From: Galerina marginata
Lineage: Eukaryota; Basidiomycota; Agaricomycetes; Agaricales; Galerinaceae
NCBI GenBank assembly: GCA_023014335.1
Contig: JAECYW010000017.1
Location: 1,612,001-1,676,000 of the forward strand
Direction of reading: 5' to 3'
DNA length: 64,000 bases
Positions 34,254-47,487 of this stretch are shown here, piece after piece (position 1 is the first letter of the stretch; the number at the start of each line of letters is the position of its first letter). The notes beneath the pieces were generated by a model, which was not told the origin of the DNA, made no database searches, and saw only the letters and a program-made list of their open reading frames with translations. The position numbers and the translations under genes were made by a program.

Positions 34254-37200
34254 ATGGCCCTTCGCTTTCAGACAAACTACGACTTTACAGATGTTCCAAT
34301 ACCCACAACCCGACAGCCCCCTCCCTCAGGCGCAACCATTCGTCGTGCAAAGACCCTCACAAGGCCTGAGCGCGGCGTCGCTCCAGTCCCCCTCATCAAC
34401 CCCCCCACCCTCATTCCCTCCTCCTCAGGCCACATACCCACCCCCAGCACAGACGACTACCATGGTTCACCCTCCTGGCGCATTTTCTCTCGTATTGTCA
34501 CCTTTTGGGCTCCGGACTTGCTTCTTAGTTCGCTCGGCGGCCTCAAAGATAAAGCCGTTAGACAGGCATGGAGGGAAAAGGTCGCCCTCTGTTTCATCAT
34601 TGCCATTATGTGCTGCGTTGTCGGCTTCGTGACCGTCGGTTTTCAGAAGGTGCTATGTCCCCAAACAGCCACTTCCGACAATCGTTTTCTACGTGTCGGC
34701 TCCGTTCCTGGCACATTTGGCTGTCCAGGGCGTCATTTTCAACACCACTTCCGCCAAATTCCCCGCAGACGTTGATACCGCCACCCTGTTGCGACATCCA
34801 GGTCTCGACGTTACTCAACTTTTCCAGCGAGACGCATCCAGCTTCAAAGCATGCCACAACCTCAAATTCCGTGTCGCTGTAGATGCACCCTGTTCAACCG
34901 TAACCCCCTGCCCCCTCGGCCCACTTAATTCCTCCTCCACCTTCCAAGGTCTCTCGATGTTCAAGACACCTTTCCTTGCTGGATACTCCTGGGAGCAAGT
35001 TACGGCTTTGCCGAATTACTTTGTTCTTGATGGCGCCGTCATCAACGTCACTCCCTACATAAACCTCCACAGCAACCCTGTCCCATCTGATAATGTCGAT
35101 ACTGCCATCCGAACTATGCTCAAGGCCCAAGCGGGCGGCAGTGGCAAGGATGCTACTCGATTATTCTTCAACCGAGCAGACCTCATGACGGCTCTCCCTT
35201 GTATCAAGCAACGGTATTACGCAGGCAACATCGACAAAATCACACCTGGCTGTTTCGTATCCAGTCTTTTCCTCTACACCGGTTTAATCGTCATCCTTGG
35301 TTTGGTGTTTGTGCGCTTTGTCATGGCGTGCGTCTTCAATTGGTTCCTGTCCGAACGCCTTGCGGGTCCACCCAACAGCCAAGAGTTCGATCGCTCCGCC
35401 ATCAGCCCAGCGGTCATGCCCGAAGGTGCTAATGTTTCCGTCGACAACCGAAATGGGACCGCTCCTTGGGCTGGTGGCCAGAAGAAACTCGCTAAAGCCA
35501 ACAAGATAGGCAAATCCCTAACCTCCTCCTCCAGTGCCACTTTAATAAACTCCGAAAGTGGTTCAACTCCCATTATGAGTCTTACACAAATTGGAGCAGA
35601 GTTGTTTGCTGTCTGTCTAGTGACGTGCTATTCAGAAGGTGAAGAATCGTTGAGGACGACCCTGGATTCCATCTCAACTACCACCTATTCGGATGCGAGG
35701 AAGCTCTTGTTTGTTGTTGCGGATGGCATGATCACCGGCGCTGGTGAAAAGAGGAGCACGCCCGATATCTGCGTCAGTTTGCTTGAAGCTGACCCAAGAT
35801 TCGGAAATCCGATGCCAATGACTTATGCTTCTGTTGGCTCTGGAGCGAAGGCGCAGAACCGCGCAATGGTTTACGCTGGTCACTATAGTAAGTAACTCCT
35901 CCAACACGAGAGATCATCTTTTTAATTTATTTTTGCCACAGCTGTCGCTGGGCGTCGTACGCCCACTGTCATCGTCGTCAAATGCGGAACTGATGCAGAG
36001 TCGGTATCCGACAAAAAGCCTGGCAATCGTGGGAAACGAGATAGTCAGCTCATTTTGATGAACTTCTTCTCCCGCGTGACCTACAACGATCGTATGACGC
36101 CACTCGACTTTGACCTTTTCCGGAAGATACACATTCTTATGGGTGTTACTCCAGACTTTTTTGAGGTCTGTCTTATGGTAAGTCGCGTTTAAACACAGGC
36201 AGATGAACACTCTAAATATTGGTGTCAGGTTGATGCCGATACCAAAGTTTTTCCTACATCTCTCAAACATCTGGTCAATTGCATGCACCACGATCAAATG
36301 ATCATGGGAGTCTGCGGGGAGACTCGAATAGCGAACAAGCGCGATTCTTGGGTTACCGCTATTCAAGTTTTCGAATATTTCATCTCCCATCATCTGGCCA
36401 AAGCATTTGAATCAGTTTTCGGAGGTGTTTCCTGCCTTCCGGGTTGTTTCTCCATGTTCCGACTCAAGGCAAGAAAAGCAACTGGAGACGACTGGGTACC
36501 TCTGATTATTAAGCCCGAAATCGTCAAGGAGTACAGCCAGAGCGAGGTTACCACTCTCCACCAGAAGAATCTTCTTTTACTTGGAGAAGATCGTTTCCTC
36601 ACCACAATTCTATTAAGGACTTTCCCAAACAGGAAGATGATGTTTTTGCCTCAGGCCAGATGTCGAACGGTTGTTCCGGATACATTCAAAGTTCTGCTGT
36701 CCCAGCGCCGGCGATGGATCAACTCGACGATTCATAATCTTATGGAACTAGTCCTCGTTCGTAACCTTTGTGGAACATTCTGCTTCAGCATGCAATTCGT
36801 CGTTTTCATGGACCTTCTCGGCACCGTCGTACTACCTATCGCCATCTCTCTCACCTACACTCTAATCGTTGGCGTGGCCTTAGCTCCACCTAAATCATTT
36901 GAGGAGGCCATTCCTTTGATGCTTCTTATTGCAGTTTTGGGTCTTCCTGCCGTTTTGATTCTCATCACGACGAGAAAAGTGGTCTACGTGTTCTGGATGC
37001 TGATATACTTACTGGCATTGCCTGTATGGAATTTCGTTCTGCCATTATATGCTTTCTGGCATTTCGACGACTTTTCATGGGGAGAAACAAGGTAAATCAC
37101 ATATATTTGGACAATGCTTCGAATGCTGGCTGACATTTTTTTCTCTTCAGGAAAGTTGAAGGTGAAGCTAAAGGTGATGGTCATGGTGGGGGTGGTGGAA

Positions 37201-37877
37201 GTGCAAACGCGCCTGTGCCAATGCGGCGGTGGGAAGACTGGGAGCGTTCAAGACTACGGAAACTGAAACGCGAAGAGCGTCGCCGACGAGACTTCGAGCG
37301 AGCACACCCTTCTGGTTACATTGCAGGAGAACGAGATTTCTTGTTTGCTCCGGACACTCGCAGTCAATATGATGGTTCTGATACTTTGTCCCTTAATTCC
37401 TCGGATGACGACCATTGGGGAACACAAATTGGTGGTTACAACGAACATAATAGTCAGTTCCCACCACCGCCTGTGGGTCTTATACTTCCACAAGGCGAGA
37501 CGCTAGAGACGGCGAAAACGGTTGACGGTGCCGAGTTGGAAGCCATGCTGGAAATGGGATTTGAAGACCGACCGACTCCTCCGAATTCGACTTATGTGCC
37601 TCGGTATCAACTAACTGACGGCTCAACAACTCAACTTGCTAACATGGGCGGAAATGGCTATTCACCCCTCACTAGATCGACTTCGCCAGGTGCCCACAAT
37701 CACCCTGCACTGCTTCAAAACACATTGTCGCCCACTTCACCTACAATAAACTTTTCAGGAGAACCTGGTCCTACTCGCAGGGCACCTCCGCGATCCGGCA
37801 GTGGAACTGCTTTAGGTAACGCCCCCACCGAGCGGTATGGGCCGCTAGGACCCCTTGACCCTTCTGCAAGGTTTTGA
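34254..37877 (+). CDS. Class IV chitin synthase
   Basis: Integral plasma-membrane glycosyltransferase that polymerises UDP-GlcNAc into cell-wall chitin, relative of yeast Chs3. ATG at 34254. A cytosolic Pro-rich N-terminus leads to a first membrane helix ([16 protein letters not shown]), an extracellular cytochrome-b5-like domain ([20 protein letters not shown]) typical of class IV, a second helix ([20 protein letters not shown]), and the catalytic domain: [39 protein letters not shown] and the QRRRW motif ([12 protein letters not shown]). Several C-terminal membrane helices follow, then a charged tail ending SARF. About 1,150 residues. Four exons; introns near 35889-35941, 36179-36228 and 37093-37150. 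One extra T near 34722. Confidence 0.93.
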
Positions 37878-38408
37878 AGAAGGTCATGTTAGCCTCGATT
37901 CTCTCTCTTTGCCGCCTTCGGGCTCCTCATTCGCCAGATATCGCAGCATTTGCTATACCCATCATACAATGTCATTAACGTAGCTTTGCATCACTTTACG
38001 ATGGACCAGGGAAATTTCGTAGTACACCTTTCTAATACCATCTGATTCTTACCCTTCTTGTCGATATGGATATACGGGTCCTGGTGAGTCTGGTGGGCCA
38101 TTTCTGGCTTCGTTTCAAATCTGCATCATCCTTGCTCCACTGCTGTTTATATTCCTTGCCTTCTCATTTCCATGCCAAAAATGAAAACTAACGAAACCGG
38201 ACGCCTAAAGGATGGTGCCCATAAACATGATGAAGAATTATTATTTGACCAGTAATCTCACGACCTAAACAACCCCTAACACACACAACGCGTCTGACAA
38301 CTCACGTACTCACCTCATCTTTTATTTTTTACTTTCACGACTGTCAACATACACATTTCCCCCCCTCTCTTCGTATATGGGATACTAGCTTAATTCAGGA
38401 AATTCACT
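37878..38408. other. Intergenic, no supported gene
   Basis: 3' flank of the chitin synthase and promoter of the next gene. Pyrimidine-rich before 38400 (cccccctctcttcg). No gene seen. Confidence 0.5.
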
Positions 38409-41400
38409 ATGGTACTTTCAAAGGAGAAACTAGTACGTTTTTGTGCTCTCAATGGGACCCTTGTGCCGACCATGTGTTCAGTGGGAAACTGGCCACGATG
38501 AGACTGTCGAGGTTAATCAGCGGGCTCTAATCGACAAAGTCCTTGCTCGATATTCTGGCGAATTCACTGTATTTCGCGAACTGTTGCAGAACTCGGACGA
38601 CGCCCAATCCCACGCAGTTGAAATCAGATTTGAGACGCAGTCATACCTAGCGAAGGGGCAGAAGAAGACAGACGGAGAGGACCTGGTCGAAAATCCTAGG
38701 CCGTCAGATCCACTACCAAACTTGAAGACCGCACTGGTCAGCACTTTTTTGTAGTATCCTGCTTGCTTTATACAATTGGATGCAGGTACATCAATGGACA
38801 TTCAGCAATAATGGCACTGTTTTCAGGGATGAGGATTGGAATAGGTTGAAGAAAATAGGTTGGTGGCAATTCACGCGAATCCTCTGTCGAAACTCACGTC
38901 ACATTTCAGCTGAGGGTAACCCGGATGAAGAGAAGATTGGCGCATTTGGAGTAGGTGAGCGAGATGATAACTACCCCTAACTCTCATTACAGAGTAACTT
39001 ACTGCTTTCCAAGGATTTTACAGCCTGTTTTCTGTCACCGAAGAACCGTTCGTCACCTCTGGAGGTGAGTTATGGCATTGTTGGATCGCCCAATGCTAAG
39101 ACTTTGTAGAACAATGGATGGGCTTCTACTGGAAAGACAAAAAGGATCAGGTATTCAATGCTCACCAACCGGTGGGTTAACTTAGCTCATCATAACCTTC
39201 CAACTAGCTGTTTGCCCGCAGGGGACAAGTTGATGACAACCAGGATCCGAAATCCAAGTCATGGACGAGTTTTACAATGCCACTCAGGGAGCCAGCTCCA
39301 ATGCCACTCGCCTTCGATTTCACCCGTTTCCTGGTTTCCTCATTAACTTTCATGGGGCATCTACGCGAAGTCTGCGTATACTTCGATGACATACGACTGG
39401 TTAAACTCAACAAGGCATCTGGGGTCCCTAAAGACCTAGGGATCCCTAAGGGACTCAGAAGTCGCTCTCCTTCTGGAATAATGTCTGTTGACAATATCCA
39501 ATCTACGCGTACGTATAGAGAGCCCAGTCCCACTGCTTGTTTGTCTGAATTGTCGTTTGCAGCCCTTTACATTCAAGCGCAAGTTAGGAAATGGATTTAC
39601 ACCTCTGGGACGGAAAAGAAGCGCTTCAGCCCACCAAAGGTCTCTAAAGTTCCCGCGGCAGCAGGCGGAAGCTTTTTTTCGTCTCTGTTCTCCTCCTTGT
39701 CCGGTTCTTCTAACCCGCAGCAACTTGACACGACTTCTCCTCCACCTGCGCCTGAACCAGTCGACCATATGGCTATTAACGAGACAAGTGTTTCATTGTC
39801 AATCTACTCGGCTTCTGTACAAGTGAAATTGGGTCCAAAATTGTCGTCCGAAATCCAGAGATCGACTAAGAAGAATCCCCCCTCAAAGATGAAGTTTGAA
39901 CTTATATATGTTAGCTCTGGTTTTTTTCGCGTTTGCTTCCAACTGAGGACATCACAGACAGCTAAAGATGAATATGATGCTAGTCTAGAGGAAGAAGTTA
40001 AGCAACCAGAGGCCACAGGGAGCATATTCCAAGGTTTGCGTGCAGATTTGGAGGGGTAAGTAGCTCAATAAACTTCAAGTTCGTCGGTTAATGTTGTATT
40101 TAGAACCGGCGCCGCGCGAGTGTTCATCGTGCGTAACTGAATTACGTTTAGCTGGTTATGCTTTAACCCATCATGTTTTACCAGGGTCACAGCACAGCTC
40201 AAAGCACCGGAGTTGGAGGTCATGTAGCCGCCCGTTTCATTCCCACAGTCGAACGTGAAGCAATAGATTTCATGTGCGTCAGTCAAAATTTCATATTTTG
40301 TTCAGATTTTACAATGTCATAATAGGGATCGCAATGTTGCCGGTAAAGCCTTGTGAATAAAATTTACTTGGTAAACTAATACAGATATCCCTTTAGTCTG
40401 GAACAAAGAGTTGTTGTTCATTGGTGGTCTCCTTTCAAGAGCTGTCTACGAGTTTGAACTATTGTCTGTCCAGGAACAATGGGATGCTTCCAAGTCAGGT
40501 CTGGATGTCCTTGACGAAGCGATCAAAGGACGTCTTATTGGGCGAGTCCTACATGCGCTGAAATTCTTCATGTTCTATCCATCTACACCCTCTCCCGATG
40601 TATCGTCCCTGATAGAATCTGCATTTTTCGAATGCTCACTGGATGGACACTTCCTTATAGTTTCAAATAAAGGAGTGCGTGACGTCCGAAGTGTTCGCCT
40701 TCCGGATCCGACCTTTTCTGGGTTTTTAAAAGACCTCCCCACCCTGCCGGATGCGGTTGCGACAGGGGCTCCTCTTATGATCTCATCGTTGCAGACTCGA
40801 GGGATGATAAAATCTATCAACTTCCAAGACGTCCTCCAGGAACTGCAGTCACGACCACTGTCCCAGGGAGAATTCGTTGCTTGCCTCAATTGGTGGACCA
40901 GCATTTTCCAAGGGGACCGCGACCGACTTCTTCCTGTACGCACTCAGGTGATAAATGCCGTTATATTGTCCGTCGAACAAGGCAATGGGGACCAGAAGAT
41001 AATCCCTCTGGTTTCCATCAAGTCGTTCATAAATCCAAGAACTCCATCTGGGAATATTCCCTTGGATGGCCCCTTACCCGACTATCTTTTACCCATCGCT
41101 ATCAGCAAACAGTTCAAACCCGACATCCTTTCCACTTCCTTCCCATGGACAGAAATTACCATTCCTCAATGGCTTTCCTTCATATGCGAATCCAAAGCGC
41201 TTTCGGCAGAGTATGATATCAACTTATCCCCGCCTTGGTCTGAACGTGTCATCGGACTGATAATACGGGTCTGGCCCACACTTACAGCCAGTTCGAAGGC
41301 GCAGATTGTACAGTTACTTCGATTGAAAACATGTATTCCAACTTCTGCGGGTATGGCTCTCCCTACTCAAGCGTATTTTCCCAACGTCAATATCTTCGGT

Positions 41401-44400
41401 GACCTTCCCGTTGTGACGTTCAGTTCAGGCTTGGTTATCAAAGCTACTACGGAAAAAGTGTTGCAGGATTTGGGGGTCCGAAAGCATGTTGAACTGCAGT
41501 TGATCTTCAACAGGTTGGATTTTCGGTCATCACTTTGTGCTTTACTAATGCTATTTATTCTTCAGAATGATCAAGACAAATGAATGGACAATAGCGGACC
41601 TTACGAAATACCTGGTGTCCGTGAGAGGGTCTCTGGCCGAAGAAGAAATTGACCGTCTCAAGGCAACCTCTGCCTTTCCTGCCGAAGGTCAAGGAGAAAA
41701 TAACAGTAATGGCAAGCGTGTGCGGTATAGGGCAAATCAGCTATACGAACCTTTGGATGTTTTCCGCAGCTTAAAGTTGCCTATCATAGACTGGGGTCAG
41801 CTCACAAAGTGGAAAAGTTCTTCGGACGAAGGTATGGATTACCTAGTAGGCTGCGCATCGTCTGACCTGCCATTTAGCAAAACTTTTATTTGAAATGGGA
41901 CTGCAACGTCAACCACCTTTGAAAATGCTAATTGAACTATGTGCCGACGAAGATTCAAATGTAAGCAAGGTCATTACCTCTTGATTTCTTATCACGGAAT
42001 CTGCTTTTCAGATTCGGGTTGTTGCTTTGAAGTATCTCATAGACAACATGGCGCACCGATATCAAAATTACGACCCCATAGATTTTCAGGATATCCGTTT
42101 CATCCCCGCATTGAAGGGATCCGATCCTTGCCTAGGAACTATACAAGAGGTGTGCAATACTTTCCACATTCATTCCTCTGCTAATCGGCCTGTAGGTGTT
42201 CTCAGCGCAATGGGCAGCTGTAGGCTTCTTGATTCTTCAACCATCATATCAACCCCACTCCTCGAAGTTGAAAATCAAAGAACACCCTCCCGTATCGCAG
42301 CTGATGGCCCTCCTCCAGTCGAAGCCCCCAAACAATGAAACAGAGGCAAGAGAATTGTTCCGGTTACTAGCTGGGAGAGTTAACGGTATGTTATCATTCG
42401 ATGCTTTGATGACTTGACTCCCTTCATGGCATGGTTGCTAGATTTCAGAAGTTCTGATTTGCAGACCTTGTCAAAAACTGCATTCGTTCCCGTCAAGAGA
42501 GAGAAAGGAAGTGTCGGACCAACCATACTGTCCCCTTCTCAGTGTTATTTGGGTGGAGAAGGCGGGGAAAACTTTCATTCCAAGCTCTTCATATTTGTTA
42601 ATTTTGGAGCTGCTGCAAACGCCTTTCTCACTGCATGTGGAACAAGAAGTCGGCCCAGTGTTGAAGAAGTTGCACAGATTCTTCTGGCTAATCCCCGGCA
42701 GTTCTATCAATTGGCTCAAGGCCCTACGAAGTCCGTCTTAGTTCTTAAAACATTATTGTCTTCCCCTCAACGTCATATTATAGCTTCCTTTCCGAACTTC
42801 GCAACCTAGCAGTTAACGCAAAAGCCCTTTCGCCAGGCACAATATTAAGGATGAAGAGATCGCCTATTCTACTTGGCTTACAAAGGAAATCGCGACGTCA
42901 AAACAAAGAAACAGACGACTGGGATGAAGATGAATGGGATATAAGTTATGACCTTAAAAAATCCAATGAAATCATTGTCGCAGACGACACACATGCTTAT
43001 CAGGCTTTTGGTGACTCTCTCTTCACGGCGCCTCAGGAAGACATCATAGAAGGTGAAGTTCCCAAAACTTGCCAATGGATGGTAATACTAACTTCCGATA
43101 TCTCCTTTTAGCTTTCTACATTAGCCTTGGATGCCTTAAACTTAGCCATGTCATAAGAGAAGACTATCGGACAACTATGGAGCTTCACGATGCGAAATCA
43201 GCAGCAGATATACGTTCCCTGATCCTGGAAAGGCTCCCTCTGTTCCTACACGAACACACACATGCACGCACCAAGGTGTCTTTCTCCTGGCTTTCGGCGA
43301 ATAAAAACTTCGTTGTGAGGGCCTTTGGAAAATTGGGGGTAGAAAAGTCCTTGAATTACGGCACCCTTAATCTCTCGCGGAAACAAGACGCGTCCGCTGT
43401 TGCTCGGAGAATCGGTTCTGGACCAATAGAATTGTGGATTGCAGGAAATTCTCAAGTCGACATGTATGAGTAAGTCGACCTTTCCTTGGCTTTATCCTAT
43501 AGGCGTTCATCTGTGCTTAGAGTTGCAACATCATTAAATCGGTTGCTTTTTGATTCCCCGAAGACGAACGATGCCTTACTCTTCATGACGATTCTTTCGA
43601 CTGACCTCCGGTCTTTAAAACGCAGAGGCTATAATGGTAAGAGCCAGCCTTTTAAGATGCACACCAAACTAATTGGAAGATGCAGTTGACAGAATTCTTC
43701 GCCAGCAAAAGAATGCCAAATTAGTCGCCGAAAGCGAACGGATTGCCAAAGAACAAGACAACCACCTTTCGGTTGGACAGTCTTCCGGCCGTTCTGACAA
43801 CATTCCATCTAGATCGAATGAAATCCAAGAGGCCCAAACCCCTTCAACAACTCCTAATCTTGAAGAAAAACGGTCCCCATCATCTCAAATTGCTGGCCAT
43901 TTCCAAAATTTTAGACGTAAAATTGGCGCAATTGCAACCCCTCCGTCCGACAAACCATCGCCCGCTGGGGTCGCGACGCCAAAACCGTCTTTCGATTCGA
44001 CTACAGAGAAACCTTCAGGTATTATAACCGATGCTAGACAGGGATCAGTCCACCTAATAAGTCCACAGTGTTATCGGCTAGCCAACCACAATTGCCTGGT
44101 ACATTGAGTGGTCCCAACCCTATAAACACTCCAGATGTCGTCCTAGGAGTTACTCCTATGAGCAATATTTGTAAGCAATCATCAAACGGTTTTACTCTAG
44201 TCTGATATGTCGTTTACAGCAAGAAACATTGAAATGGCTATTAATTCGTGCAAGTCGGAGTCCGCGAATCTCTTGCAGAACCGGGAACACATGCAAAGGG
44301 TCAGGGAGAGCTTAAATGACGGATATTGCGATGTTTCTGGGCGCAAGGGGGACTTGCATAACATAGGTAGGTTCGAAAAATGCATGCAACTTTCATTCGC

Positions 44401-45021
44401 ATAACTCTTCAATCTTCGATATCTAGGTCAGATGGGACCCGTGAAAATATATCTCTCCGAAGGTGACGCATAACTTCTGGGGTCCAAATTTTCCAGCTTT
44501 AATGTCGGAATCTTTTCTACAGAATTTCCACAGAGTCAGGCCGGCACTTTCATGGAATCTAAACGACATTCAATCGCTCGGTTTATTCATATCATGACGC
44601 CGCTAGCGCAACTTTACCAACTGCCACTCACTAATCTGCACGTCTTCTACGACCTGAAAGGAGGAATTATTGCCTTCAACAGAAATGGCAGCATTTTTCT
44701 CAATCTTCGCTATTTTGAAGAATGGCGTAAGATTATCTTTACGTCTGTGATTAAATGCGTTCTGGCTAACTTCTCGAGTATAGACGACGCCGATGTTAAA
44801 GAAAAGAGATTGGAAACAGCTTACATCTCGTGGTAAATGCTGTCACACCTGGAGCAGACTTCCTTTCTGATATAACCTTTATTAGGTTTTTCACCATTGC
44901 ACATGAAATCGCCCATAACCTAGTACAACCACATAACTCAGAACACGAGTTTTATTTTTCTGCCATTTGTGAACGCTTTATCGTACATCTTGCTCAACTT
45001 CTTCAACCACCTAGAAGTTGA
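38409..45021 (+). CDS. Giant Hsp90-like ATPase (DUF3684 type) with C-terminal HExxH module
   Basis: About 1,700 residues in some 25 exons. The ATG at 38409 with a first intron (about 38433-38481) leads to a GHKL ATP-binding fold: EFTVFRELLQNSDDA (Asn and Asp that bind Mg-ATP), GAFGVGFYSLFSVTEEP (lid glycines), as in sacsin. The middle (40.4-42.8 kb) is the fungal DUF3684-like region, with LPLFLHEHTHART and ALLFMTILSTDLRSLKRRGY. After a low-complexity linker at 43.7-44.1 kb, the C-terminus has LHVFYDLKGGIIAFNRNGS, FLNLRYFEEW and FFTIAHEIAHNLVQPHN, an HExxH zinc-site signature followed by SEHEFYFSAICERF. One frame break near 42775. Function not established; a chaperone-protease role is inference. 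Confidence 0.8.
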
Positions 45022-45718
45022 AGTTGGGACAAGTCTGACCCAGTCTATCGTGTTAACTATCGTAATATACTCATCAGTTATTTGTAATGATGCAATGGCC
45101 AGTACTTATCCCATGACTTGAACTGTGACGGATACTCCGACTCGGAGGATCCTGAGCCTTTGTAATAGCTAAGGATTAGCAGAAGTTTTACTCCTGAGTC
45201 CTGCCAATCGTTACTGAAATTCAATCAGTGCTAGGTGGTGCTAAATGCCTGGATATAAGTCCAGGACCTTCACCGTCATCGAAATACTAGATTTAGCAGG
45301 CTTTGATCAGATATCAACGCATTGGCACAGGTGTTTACGGCGGAATTCTTATGAGTATTTTGTGCAGACAATTGTTCGAGCAAGCCCAAACACGCCGTTG
45401 CTTAGTTCATGTCAACGCCGACTCAACGGAGTCTCCAATGAGTTGCGCATGGCCATAAACACGAAGAATTAACTGGACTGGATGCCCCATCGCGACGGAG
45501 CTCGGGCCGGCACTTCAACCCAAAGTTGGAATGGCATTCTCACTTTGCGCTATCGCTTTCAGCACTTCCTTGGGACTTCCTGCCTTCCTTTTCACTCGTC
45601 TTACCTTTTCTCCTGGAACTCCACCATAAATATATATCCTCATTTCGGAATTCGTCCATTCTGGTCAGTGCTAGTCTTGTTCTATCGGTTCACGCTTGAG
45701 ATACAAATCATCTAAATC
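45022..45718. other. Intergenic, no supported gene
   Basis: About 0.7 kb without coherent coding signal. Short open frames are present but compositionally random. No tRNA-like structure recognised. Confidence 0.5.
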
Positions 45719-46627
45719 ATGTATAGTAAAACACGATCACAAGCAATGGCGTCTCGTATTCGTCGCAAACCTCAGGTCACATACAAGTCGCCTTCGGCAG
45801 AAGATCATGTAATTATCATATTACCTTTATCTCGAAGGAGCGACCCACCAGTCGCAAAACTTGATCCAATGCCATCCTCTTCTCGGTCAGCGCATACCCC
45901 AAAGACTCACGGTTTAGGAATCACGACCCATCGAAGATACCCTACGACACCATCGTTACCACTTTTCCACCCCTTTGGTCACTTGGCGATGTCTCTTCCG
46001 CCTCTTGACCCCACTCAATATGGCCTCCCAGTAACGTCCACCCCCGATGATATGGACCACCAGCCTTCTACTCGCCTGAGAAGGCCAGCTGCGAAACTTC
46101 GAGAATTTCGTGAGGCTGAAGAAGACATCATTTCTGCGTCGCCTACTGTTAGCACTATTGCTGCAGTGGCTGCACGGGAGGCAAAGGAACGAGCAAGTCC
46201 CCGGAAACGACGCACCGGAGGCGCGAAGCGAAAACGAAAGGATGCTGATGACGGTGATGCTACTTACCCTGCAAAACGAACACGAATACCTCGAGGCGTG
46301 CCTGGTCAAAATTTGGAAGACGATAACTCGATGGACTTTGTACAATCTATTGATACAACTGGCATTACCGAAGTCTTCTCCGATCTCAACGACACATCGA
46401 AACGGCGGTCGACGCGGGCTAAGGGTAGTCTTAAGCGAAGGGATTCAAGCGCAAGCGAAACAACCTCTATATCCGCTTCAGCCAATGTAGCTCCCGGACA
46501 AGCGACGGTGGCGTCTTCCAGTACAGAAACACCCCGGAAAGCAGAGGCCGCCGATCAATCCTTGGTTGAGGATGATGACAAGGAAGAGAAGGAGGAAGGT
46601 GAACTCAGCGAAGAACAAAACCCCTAA
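45719..46627 (+). CDS. Low-complexity, probably nuclear protein
   Basis: Intact single-exon frame of 302 residues. ATG at 45719; a second in-frame ATG at 45746 (MASRIRRKPQ) is an equally good start. I see no known fold. It has a basic N-terminus, a Pro/Ser-rich middle, an Ala/Glu helix (KLREFREAEEDIIS, VAAREAKERA), clusters that look like nuclear localisation signals (SPRKRRTGGAKRKRK), and an acidic end (DDDKEEKEEGELSEEQ). Mostly disordered. The plus-strand neighbours do not suggest a role. Confidence 0.6.
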   Translation: MYSKTRSQAMASRIRRKPQVTYKSPSAEDHVIIILPLSRRSDPPVAKLDPMPSSSRSAHTPKTHGLGITTHRRYPTTPSLPLFHPFGHLAMSLPPLDPTQYGLPVTSTPDDMDHQPSTRLRRPAAKLREFREAEEDIISASPTVSTIAAVAAREAKERASPRKRRTGGAKRKRKDADDGDATYPAKRTRIPRGVPGQNLEDDNSMDFVQSIDTTGITEVFSDLNDTSKRRSTRAKGSLKRRDSSASETTSISASANVAPGQATVASSSTETPRKAEAADQSLVEDDDKEEKEEGELSEEQNP

Positions 46628-47487
46628 TGCCAAAGTGGAGGATATTGGGGAATATGTATGTCCGTCTCTGTACTAGCGACAGCATGATCTGCCGCAGTTA
46701 ATTAAATATCGACCAAGAGTAAAACGTTCCGGAAGGTATCTGATTCATTCTGGCCAAGTAAAGTAGTCGTGCCTTGGGAAGTACTCCACCTTCATTGTCT
46801 TTGGCATGTGATTTTATCGTCCACTCTGAGTGAGTTCTTTACTTTTTTCTTCGATTCATGCCAAATAACCTTCTACTAGATCCTACTAGTTACAGATGTC
46901 TTTCTATCAAGGACAATCGTTAATCGACAGCTGTCTGACTGCTCGCCTACGGAGACCGCGGTCTACAACTTCTCCAGTTTCCCCACCTCCTTGCTCAGGC
47001 TCGTCCTCATAGCTCATTCAGGGTAGCGGTCGTCTGCCCCCGAGTGGGTTCAAATGGTCCCTTTGTTGTTACGAGATCATTTACCAGTTGTTGCGACGTC
47101 CTTTTGCATCCACCCCCACGGCGCCCCACAGTGCACACCCACGGCAAGAAACACAGGCTTGATGGCTGGGAAAATAATGATGTCGAGATGAGCTTTTGAA
47201 GGCTTTTGACTGCGTCTGATTTTGCAGCATATGAGTTTCTCTCGCCTATCACGATCTCGTGATGTTCTCAAAATTAGGTCCAGCAACTCCAGTTCCATTT
47301 TTAGGCACGTGTATCCTTCTGTGTTCCATGTGGTCTCCTCCAGACGATCCAATCTTGCTCCAACCGGGTCGAGTTGTCGTTATTGACTTCTTATACTCCC
47401 CGCACTCTCCAGCTGCTTCTGCTCCTTGCTTCTCCGCCGTTTTCCTTTTTTTTTTTTCAACCGCGCTCCGCACCCTCGAGCGCGACG
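46628..47487. other. Intergenic, no supported gene
   Basis: 3' flank of the low-complexity gene and promoter of the giant membrane protein. A T-tract lies near 47445-47458, 30-40 bp before the next ATG. No gene seen on either strand. Confidence 0.5.
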
